From the NCBI GenBank assembly GCA_018644785.1, contig JABGPV010000049.1, forward strand, positions 1 through 22,330: a stretch of DNA of 22,330 nt. Direction: 5' to 3'. Each line of letters opens with the position of its first letter. Position 1 is the stretch's first letter. Under the pieces are notes generated by a model. It ran no database searches and was not told where the DNA came from. It was given only the letters and a program-made list of their open reading frames with translations. The translations under genes and the position numbers were made by a program. Origin of the DNA: Deltaproteobacteria bacterium. Lineage in GTDB: Bacteria; Desulfobacterota; DSM-4660; Desulfatiglandales; Desulfatiglandaceae. This document shows positions 16,383 through 22,330 of the stretch, piece after piece.

Positions 16383-16443
16383 TAGATGCTTTTCTATCCT
16401 GTGAGGATGAATTCATAGCAATCTTTGAGCGTTTTTCCAGAAA

Positions 16444-17256
16444 TTAAACCGGCTTCATCCCCTTGCAGAGGATCAGCGGTGTATAGGTAAACCGCCTCGG
16501 GTCATTGAAGAACTTGACAAAGTCAGTGAAGAATTTTTTGTACCCTCCAGGGTAATCTTCAAAAATCTCCGAGGCCTTTGTGGCGGCCATTTCCAGTTTC
16601 TTTGTCCAGTTGAACAAATCTGTCTCATTTGTCTTCCCGTAAATCAGATGATGTGCTCTCAGATCCATCTGGATGTTTTCATAGCCCAGATCATACAAGT
16701 AGGAATAGAGTTTTCTTCCTGCATAGGGATCAAAATTATGTGCCTTTTCTACCAAAGTCATGACCTGCAACAAGATGTCTTCTATCTCGTGGGTCAACTC
16801 GTAATGGCTTAGACAGTTGTAGTCCAGGTCGAGTAAGCAAAGATGTCCTCCCGGTTTCAGGCAGGTCGTCAGGTTTTCAACAATTTTGATACTTTCTGCG
16901 CGGTTGTATTCCAGTGCAAAACGGACCCAGATGAGATCGAATAATCCAGTGTCCTCTAAGGGGTTCCTTAGATCATGGACACGAAAATCGATTCCCGATT
17001 TATGAGGGTGTTTTTTTTTGGCATGGTTGATCCTTTCCCTCGAATAATCGACTCCAAGTATACTGCCGCCTGGTTGAATTGTTTCGTAGAGGATTGAGGT
17101 TACTTTCCCCGGGCCGCATCCTGCATCAAGCACCCGCAGGCCAGGGCTTACGCCACACCAGTGGGCCTCTTTACGCACAGCTTCAGGATCGGTCTTGATA
17201 TCCAACCGAAAAGCCTCCTGGTCGTTTTCCATAAGGTAAGAATGGGAGCGTTGCAT
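16444..17256 (-). CDS. Class I SAM-dependent methyltransferase
   Basis: The product has 270 residues; AGAGG lies 5 bases before the ATG. An alternative ATG at 17232 would remove eight residues. The SAM-binding fold is clear: LRVLDAGCGPGKVTSIL (motif I, about residues 41-53), GSILGVDYSRERINHAKKK (motif II acidic Asp), IDFRVHDLRNP, FDLIWVRFALEY (motif IV region) and LKPGGHLCLLDLDYN (motif VI). The C-terminal about 110 residues (EIEDILLQVMTLVEKAHNFDPYAGRKLYSYLYDLGY) form a helical cap that should choose the substrate. UbiE-like and natural-product methyltransferases share this layout, and the acceptor is unknown. It is convergent with the kinase gene, 61 bases away, and shares the AT-rich composition of that module, so it may belong to the same pathway. 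Confidence 0.85.
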   Translation of the reverse strand: MQRSHSYLMENDQEAFRLDIKTDPEAVRKEAHWCGVSPGLRVLDAGCGPGKVTSILYETIQPGGSILGVDYSRERINHAKKKHPHKSGIDFRVHDLRNPLEDTGLFDLIWVRFALEYNRAESIKIVENLTTCLKPGGHLCLLDLDYNCLSHYELTHEIEDILLQVMTLVEKAHNFDPYAGRKLYSYLYDLGYENIQMDLRAHHLIYGKTNETDLFNWTKKLEMAATKASEIFEDYPGGYKKFFTDFVKFFNDPRRFTYTPLILCKGMKPV

Positions 17257-17362
17257 GACAGCCTCTATCGAAAATGGAGAACAAGAGAATTATGACGTGT
17301 TAAGTGCGGCAGTGTATATGAATTCACGTACCGTTGCAAAACAAATTGTTTCCAAATCCTGC

Positions 17363-18769
17363 TTAAAGAACAGGCCAGTGGTCATTCCATGGTGAGGCCT
17401 GTTCATATTGATATGCTGCCTGAAGGACCAGTGCATCGCCATGTCTGGGGCCTACAATCTGAAGGCCCGCCGGGAGACCTGATTGGGTCAGCCCGGCCCT
17501 GATGGTTGCGGCGGGATGGCCGGAGAGGTTAAACGGGTATGTGAATGCCACAGCGCCGAGCAGTGGGGTCGGTTCGCCGTCAATTTCCGCAGGCGGGGGT
17601 CCTTTGGCCGCAAATGCTTCCGTTGGCATGGTGGGCGTCAAAAGAAGGTCAAAACGGTTGAAGAACTTCCAGAGGACCCGGTTTAAATCGGTTCGGGTTT
17701 CCTGGATGTTCACATGGTCTTGGAGGGAAAGATCTTTTGCACGGTCCAGGGATTGGGCAAGGGTCCGCCCCAGCTCCGGCCGGATTCTTTCCATATCCTC
17801 ATGAAACTGGGCGGACAGCTCCCAGTTCATCAGATCGGACCATGCCCGGCTTACATCAGGCAGTGGGCTGCGCCAGATGTCAACCCGATGACCCATTTTT
17901 TCAAATGTGTTCGCAGCCTTCTCCACCAGGGCCATCACCTCTTTCTGAACCTTGGCATATCCCAGATCGGGGCTGAAGCCGATTTTCAAGCCCTCAGGTT
18001 GCATCTTGAGGGTTTCCAGATAGGAAAAAGGTGGTTGCGGCAGAGACTCGGGATCCGCCGGATGATCTCCTGCCGTGCAATCCAGGTAAAGGGCGGCATC
18101 GATAGCGGTTCGGGTCAGCGGCCCCAGGGTCCAGGTGCGCGTCATATGGAGACGGCCCGATGGTCCGAAAGGGATTCGCCCAAAGGTTGGTTTAAAGCCG
18201 AAGCACCCGGAATAGGAGGCGGGGATACGGATGGACCCCCCCGCATCCGAACCGGTGGCCAGGGGAACCATGCCCGCCGCAACGGCCGCGGCCGATCCCC
18301 CGCTGGATCCGCCGGGAGTTCGCTCCCGGTTCCACGGATTTCGTGTGATGCCGTACAACCGGTTTTTGGTGAACCCGGTGAACCCGAATTCCGGAGTGTT
18401 GGTTTTGCCCACGATGATGGCCCCTGCCTGCCGCAGCCGCGCCACCTGGACAGAGTCCTGTTTCGCCACATTGTCTTTATAGGGGATGGAACCGAAGCTG
18501 GTCACCATGCCTTCCACGTCTTCCAGGTCTTTGACGCCGACGGGGATCCCGGCCAGTGGACCCGGTGCCATACCATTGACAATTTGTGTTTCTATTTTTT
18601 TGGCTTCTGCCATGGCCTGGTCAGCCCGGAGCGCAACAAAGGCATTGAGATCCGGGTTCACCGCCTCGATTCGATCGAGTGTTTTTTTCATGAGTTCAAT
18701 TGGGGAAAGATCCCCGTTGCGGATCAGTTCGGCCAGTTCCCATGCCGGTTTATGGAGAAGGGATTTCAT
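17363..18769 (-). CDS. Amidase (amidase signature family)
   Basis: The product has 468 residues. I chose ATG 18769 because AGGA sits 7 bases upstream and [23 protein letters not shown] begins the usual amidase N-terminus. The frame is open to an ATG at 18838, but that would overlap the cyclase gene. The Ser-cisSer-Lys triad is visible: Lys80 (GIPVGVKD), cis-Ser155 ([14 protein letters not shown]) and nucleophile Ser179 ([13 protein letters not shown]), with the usual 24 residues between the two serines. The protein hydrolyses carboxamides. GatA, the tRNA amidotransferase subunit, is a relative, but no gatB or gatC lies nearby, so a stand-alone amidase is more likely. It is probably cytoplasmic and the last gene of a minus-strand operon, 46 bases after the cyclase. 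The substrate is unknown. Confidence 0.9.
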   Translation of the reverse strand: MKSLLHKPAWELAELIRNGDLSPIELMKKTLDRIEAVNPDLNAFVALRADQAMAEAKKIETQIVNGMAPGPLAGIPVGVKDLEDVEGMVTSFGSIPYKDNVAKQDSVQVARLRQAGAIIVGKTNTPEFGFTGFTKNRLYGITRNPWNRERTPGGSSGGSAAAVAAGMVPLATGSDAGGSIRIPASYSGCFGFKPTFGRIPFGPSGRLHMTRTWTLGPLTRTAIDAALYLDCTAGDHPADPESLPQPPFSYLETLKMQPEGLKIGFSPDLGYAKVQKEVMALVEKAANTFEKMGHRVDIWRSPLPDVSRAWSDLMNWELSAQFHEDMERIRPELGRTLAQSLDRAKDLSLQDHVNIQETRTDLNRVLWKFFNRFDLLLTPTMPTEAFAAKGPPPAEIDGEPTPLLGAVAFTYPFNLSGHPAATIRAGLTQSGLPAGLQIVGPRHGDALVLQAAYQYEQASPWNDHWPVL

Positions 18770-18815
18770 TGGAAGATCCTTTTTTGCCCAAAAAGCATTG
18801 TTTCCTGCTGGTATT

Positions 18816-20369
18816 TCAAGCCAAAGCAAAAACTTCAACCCACTGGTTTTTCCCCTTTACCTGAGTTGGTGGCAGTTGATTAAATTTAGATTTATTAAAA
18901 TCAATTTCATTTAAAAAGGAATGGGTGACGCTTGATATGATCATATCCGTATTCTTTTCTTTGGTCAAAGACTGCAACCGGGATGCCAGATTGACCGTGT
19001 CGCCCACCAGAAGATATGAAAGACGGTCAGGGCTGCCGATATTGGCGGCCAACGCTTCACCGGTATGGACACCGATTCCGTGACTTAGTTTGGGCCAACC
19101 CTTTTCTTCGAAATGTTTATTGAGTTCTACCAGACGTCGCCTCATTTCCAGCCCGGCCCGGAAGGCCCTGGCGGGATGATCCGGCCGAAAAACCGGTGCT
19201 CCGAAGACCGCATAAATTTCGTCCCCGATGAATTGGAGGACCAGGCCGCCTTCATCTTGTATGGCCTCCGCCATCTCCTTGAAGTAGCTGTTCATGATTT
19301 TGACCACGAGCTTCGGATCGTTTTCCTCCGTCATGGGGGTGAAATTTCTGAGATCGGAGAAGAGAACCGTCACCTCCTTTTTTTCGCCGTCCAGCGGAAT
19401 CCGACCGGAGAGCACTTCGTCTCGAACCTCCTCGGCCACATATTTCCCGAAGGCGTCTTTGATGATCTCACGTTCCTGAAGGCCTTCCGTCATTTCATTG
19501 ATGACGTCCCCGGTGTAACCCAGCTCATCATTGGAAACCACTTTGACCTTTCGGTGGAAGAGGCCGTTACGGACATCCCTCAAGACGCCGGTCATCTCTT
19601 TAAGGGGCCGGGTGAGGTTAGCGGTTACAAGACAGGTTAGCCCCACAATGAAGGGGATGAAGATCAGGAAAATTGTCAACAAAAGCCCTGCGAAATCATC
19701 AATTTTCTGCTGAGGCGTCAGAACATTGGAATGCTTAAACTCCCAGGTCCCGAGAAAAACAATACAGAAGGGGACAATGCTGATGGCCAGAGCCAGGGCC
19801 GCAAGACGGGCACCGATCCACAGGCGCAGGGTTCCGGGTGTGGCCCAGAGCCGCCCTTCCGGGAAAAAGACCGGCGCCAGGAACATCTGAAGCGCATACT
19901 CCAGAAGGAAAAAGGCTGCGGCGACCGCCGCAAGACCGGTCAGCAGGGTCCTGAGAACGACCAGGATGGTTACTTGAGAAAGTTCGTTACTGTTCATGTA
20001 CACCGCCGCCAAAATAATGGAAGGGACTATCCATGTGAAGAAGGTCAGCGAAATGGCAAAATAAGGTTCATTGAGCAATTTTCGACGTGCTTTTTTCAAC
20101 TGATCCGGGGAAGGGGTTTCTTGTTGATGGATCATTTTCAGGCATTGACGTATGGGCTGCTCATACAGAAGCATAACCGCAACGGAGAAAACACCGGCCG
20201 AAAGAGAATAAAAAGGGCTGAAATTTGATGTGAAAGTGAGGGTTTCCGGAGAGGCTTTGATCATGGTTGCCCGCATGAGGTTGTTGATGGCGACCACGGC
20301 ACACATGTTGGCCACGCCATTGGCGATCACCATGGCATTGGCCAGAAAAAAATAGCGGCGCTTTGTCAT
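18816..20369 (-). CDS. Membrane class III adenylate/guanylate cyclase with HAMP domain
   Basis: The product has 517 residues; AGGA lies 7 bases before the ATG. About six membrane segments (near 11-31, 51-69, 103-125, 135-165, 185-207, 226-249) are followed by a HAMP domain (about 250-300: TANLTRPLKEMTGVLRDVRNG, VSNDELGYTGDVINEM). The cyclase domain (about 330-517) has metal Asp339 (VLFSDLRNFTPM) and Asp383 (FIGDEIYAVFGAP), then LVGDTVNLASRLQ with Asp457, Asn460 and Arg464 for purine choice and the transition state. The residue where the purine-recognising Lys is usually found (K-x-IGD) is Gln379. The predicted product is cAMP, with cGMP not excluded. No separate sensor domain is seen, so the signal may enter through the membrane part. 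The gene follows the metallophosphoesterase by 24 bases. Confidence 0.9.
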   Translation of the reverse strand: MTKRRYFFLANAMVIANGVANMCAVVAINNLMRATMIKASPETLTFTSNFSPFYSLSAGVFSVAVMLLYEQPIRQCLKMIHQQETPSPDQLKKARRKLLNEPYFAISLTFFTWIVPSIILAAVYMNSNELSQVTILVVLRTLLTGLAAVAAAFFLLEYALQMFLAPVFFPEGRLWATPGTLRLWIGARLAALALAISIVPFCIVFLGTWEFKHSNVLTPQQKIDDFAGLLLTIFLIFIPFIVGLTCLVTANLTRPLKEMTGVLRDVRNGLFHRKVKVVSNDELGYTGDVINEMTEGLQEREIIKDAFGKYVAEEVRDEVLSGRIPLDGEKKEVTVLFSDLRNFTPMTEENDPKLVVKIMNSYFKEMAEAIQDEGGLVLQFIGDEIYAVFGAPVFRPDHPARAFRAGLEMRRRLVELNKHFEEKGWPKLSHGIGVHTGEALAANIGSPDRLSYLLVGDTVNLASRLQSLTKEKNTDMIISSVTHSFLNEIDFNKSKFNQLPPTQVKGKNQWVEVFALA

Positions 20370-20393
20370 GTTCAGATCCTTTTTTTCGGGATG

Positions 20394-21698
20394 TCAACGG
20401 TGCCGGGGCATGTAATCTTCTTTCTCCATTTGAACTGAAATTGTGTCTGAGTGTCTGGGTGTTGGCTCGTCGTAGAACCACAACGAAACTGTGTAATCCC
20501 TTTGACCACCGGAGCCATCAGCGATTTCGATTTCCGCCCAGGTCATGTTGGGTTGTTTGTCAATCCAGGTGCCCGTATTGACATAAATGGTTTCAACGTC
20601 ATCTGAATGATATTGAAATGCCGCCTCATGGGTATGCCCGAAAAGAACAATCCGGGGGGTGAAGGGATAAAGATCCCTGATCCGTTCCGGCATTTTAAAG
20701 AGAAGGTTGGCGGCGCTGTTGAGGTGTCCCAGTTCGTTAAAAATCGCGTCATAATGGTTGACGATGTTCTGACGCGTGGGCCATCCGCTGAATATGGAAT
20801 CGTACATGGCGGAAATCTCTTCCACCATGGGATCATCCGTAAAACCGTCCAGCCTGTTCATGTTAAACTGGCTTAACGGGCCGTGTCCGGACCAGAAAGC
20901 AATGGCGTTAAAAACTGCTGTGATCAGCGTGTCATCAATCAAACCGCCGGGGGCATTGGTGTAACCTGCCTGTGTGAAGTATTCTTGAACCTCACTGGGA
21001 GAATTGATAAAAAGATCCAGTAATTCGGGAGTGGTATATACCTGGCTCCCGGCAGCGGATTTGGATGCGGCAAGTCTGGAGATGAAGTATCCCATGGGCA
21101 GGTGTCCGCCCGGGCGGCTCCAGATGTCGGGTGCGTTGAACAGGGTGTAACGGTGGCCGTGTTCGGCCCAGATAATATTGTCTTTGGTGTAGGCCCCCAT
21201 GCCGGGGGAATTGGAGATGATGTTCATGTTGGGAAAAGCCCCGGAGATGACATCTTTATTTTCCGGCTTAAAAGAGAGCATGTCGTGGTTGCCGGTTACA
21301 TAGGTGACGGCAATGTCGTTGTTGTGGCAGACCTCCTGCAGGGCCGGCACCACGCCATTATTGTAGTTGGCCGAAAGGATGTCCGAAAAAGTCTGGGGCG
21401 TGTATTCCACGGGGGAGACCCAATCATCCAGCAGGTCTCCTAAAATGATCAGTTCGGCGACGTCATCCCGTTTGTTGAGATCACTCAGGAACCGCGCCAG
21501 ATCAATGGCATGCTTGACCAGCCAGGAGTAGGCGCCGTCCACGTTCATATGAAGATCGCTGATGAAGACCAGTTTGTTTCTTCCTGAGGCGGCATGAGCG
21601 CTTCGAGGTGTTCCCAATGTGGGAACCATATCTAAACCACCGGCCACTGAAGCCGCACCCGCGATCGCCATTCCCTTTAGAAATTCTCTTCTGTTCAT
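20394..21698 (-). CDS. Tat-exported metallophosphoesterase (calcineurin-like)
   Basis: The product has 434 residues with CAGGAG upstream of the ATG. A twin-arginine signal opens the protein: MNRREFLKGMAIAGAASVAGG, with probable cleavage after SAHA near residue 36, so it folds in the cytoplasm and is exported. The metallophosphoesterase motifs are present in order: FISDLHMN (Asp48, His50), LGDLLDDW, TGNHDM, EHGHRY and FGHTHEA. These bind two metals. The middle (about 190-330) is a helical insert typical of larger family members. The substrate could be a phosphomonoester, diester or nucleotide. It is first in a minus-strand operon with an adenylate cyclase and an amidase and is divergent from a hydrogenase-like gene. 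Hydrolysis of an extracytoplasmic nucleotide would fit the neighbourhood but is not shown. Confidence 0.9.
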   Translation of the reverse strand: MNRREFLKGMAIAGAASVAGGLDMVPTLGTPRSAHAASGRNKLVFISDLHMNVDGAYSWLVKHAIDLARFLSDLNKRDDVAELIILGDLLDDWVSPVEYTPQTFSDILSANYNNGVVPALQEVCHNNDIAVTYVTGNHDMLSFKPENKDVISGAFPNMNIISNSPGMGAYTKDNIIWAEHGHRYTLFNAPDIWSRPGGHLPMGYFISRLAASKSAAGSQVYTTPELLDLFINSPSEVQEYFTQAGYTNAPGGLIDDTLITAVFNAIAFWSGHGPLSQFNMNRLDGFTDDPMVEEISAMYDSIFSGWPTRQNIVNHYDAIFNELGHLNSAANLLFKMPERIRDLYPFTPRIVLFGHTHEAAFQYHSDDVETIYVNTGTWIDKQPNMTWAEIEIADGSGGQRDYTVSLWFYDEPTPRHSDTISVQMEKEDYMPRHR

Positions 21699-21732
21699 GG
21701 TTTTCTCTCCTGAATTGATGATCCTATCTTTT

Positions 21733-21759
21733 CTTATACACCTAAAAGCGCCTTTTGGT
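21733..21759 (-). promoter_or_regulatory. Candidate promoter/operator of the metallophosphoesterase operon
   Basis: On the minus strand TATAAG (21738-21733) could be a -10. Just upstream of it is a dyad with arms ACCTAAAAG (21740-21748) and CTTTTGGT (21752-21759), one bulge and a CGC centre. The matching -35 is poor. A second candidate is TTGGCA (21791-21786) with TTTAAT (21770-21765), at a short 15-base spacing. Read by eye only. Confidence 0.3.
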
Positions 21760-21862
21760 CACACATTAAATGAAGATAAAAAATCTGCCAATTGCAGGAT
21801 TGAACATTGAAGCCGATACTTTTTCATGATAAGTTTACAAAAAGCCGACGAATAGGGAAATC

Positions 21863-22330
21863 ATGCAACAGTTTGCTGTACTACAATTAACGGGATGCGC
21901 CGGATGTGAGGTATCGCTTCTGAATGCGGAAGAATGGCTGGAAGAGTACGAACTGGTCTACATGCCGCTGGTCATATCCGCAAACAGCATTCCCGATGTG
22001 GATATCCTCCTGGTCAGCGGCGGCGTGCGGACCGACGATGACCTGTATCGGTTGCGCCGCGCCGTTCCCCACGCAAAAAAGGTGGTGGCCGTGGGAACCT
22101 GTGCCATATCCGGTGGTGTGGTCAACCTGGGGAATCGGGATGAAGTTCGCGAGCTATTTCTGGCCGAAGAGGACCGCCGACACCTGCCCCGGCTTCTCCC
22201 CAGATGTCGGCCCATTGCCGAAGTGGTTCCCATTCAACAGACCCTTCCCGGCTGCCCACCCACCCCGGAACTCTTTGTAAAACTCCTGTTTCATCCCAAG
22301 GATCTCCGCATTGCCAAAACCGTATGCCGG
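21863..22330 (+). CDS. [NiFe]-hydrogenase small subunit-like protein (MvhG/HoxY type), 3' truncated
   Basis: The frame starts at ATG 21863, after AGGGA, and stays open to the last base (156 codons visible). The start MQQFAVLQLTGCAGCEVSLLN carries Cys12 and Cys15 of the proximal [4Fe-4S] cluster. VVAVGTCAISGG gives Cys80 and LPGCPPTPEL gives Cys131, so all four ligands of the NADH-ubiquinone oxidoreductase 20 kDa/hydrogenase small-subunit fold are present. The absence of a Tat signal and the short fold point to the cytosolic group 3 type (F420-non-reducing/MvhG or NAD-linked HoxY) rather than periplasmic uptake enzymes. It passes electrons from the catalytic large subunit, which should lie just downstream, outside the window. 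It is divergent from the metallophosphoesterase operon, with 164 bases between starts. Confidence 0.85.
   Translation, partial: MQQFAVLQLTGCAGCEVSLLNAEEWLEEYELVYMPLVISANSIPDVDILLVSGGVRTDDDLYRLRRAVPHAKKVVAVGTCAISGGVVNLGNRDEVRELFLAEEDRRHLPRLLPRCRPIAEVVPIQQTLPGCPPTPELFVKLLFHPKDLRIAKTVCR

Noticed and set aside
16383..16443. Terminator between the convergent kinase and methyltransferase genes
   Set aside because: No GC-rich hairpin with a T-run is visible in the 61 bases.
17714..18883. Long open frame (389 codons) on the plus strand opposite the amidase gene
   Set aside because: It is antisense to a gene with a complete catalytic triad, its product has no domain pattern, and it arises from the GC-rich third positions of the amidase codons.

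Overview
The window looks like chromosomal DNA of a Desulfobacterota-type (deltaproteobacterial) anaerobe. This rests on gene content only: a selenium-dependent-molybdenum-hydroxylase-style maturation operon (YqeB and XdhC relatives), a start of a cytosolic [NiFe]-hydrogenase small subunit, a large multi-domain hybrid histidine kinase, and a B12-binding-type radical SAM enzyme. No rRNA, tRNA or phylogenetic marker is present, so the assignment is an inference.

Left part (1-9069). A 5'-truncated peptide/nickel-type ABC substrate-binding protein meets a convergent metallo-beta-lactamase-fold hydrolase. A divergent region follows, then a tight plus-strand operon: PadR regulator, DUF4213/DUF364 protein, molybdate/tungstate ABC transporter (binding protein, permease, ATPase), MoeA-like molybdopterin-binding protein with a four-cysteine tail, YqeB-family protein, and XdhC-family protein. 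The genes overlap or nearly abut through the ATPase. Gaps then widen to 56, 42 and 125 bases. Together they read as oxyanion uptake plus insertion and finishing of the molybdenum cofactor for a hydroxylase encoded elsewhere, probably under PadR control.

Middle part (9070-17256). About 540 non-coding bases begin with a REP-like set of palindromic repeats built on GGACGTCC. After them comes a visibly more AT-rich module. It holds a two-PilZ protein with an acyltransferase(GNAT)-like C-terminal half, a radical SAM protein with a B12-binding-type N-terminus, and a 1005-residue membrane hybrid histidine kinase (V4R-like sensor, GAF, PAS, HisKA, HATPase, REC). These three form one plus-strand operon. 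A convergent SAM-dependent methyltransferase sits at the far end. I know no named system with this composition. It is the best candidate here for an undescribed pathway: a c-di-GMP-responsive acyl-transfer/radical-SAM modification with its own sensor kinase.

Right part (17363-22330). A minus-strand operon runs metallophosphoesterase (Tat signal), class III adenylate cyclase (membrane, HAMP), amidase. Divergent from it, and cut by the window end, is a [NiFe]-hydrogenase small-subunit-like gene that retains all four proximal-cluster cysteines. No tRNA, rRNA, CRISPR array or complete insertion sequence was seen.
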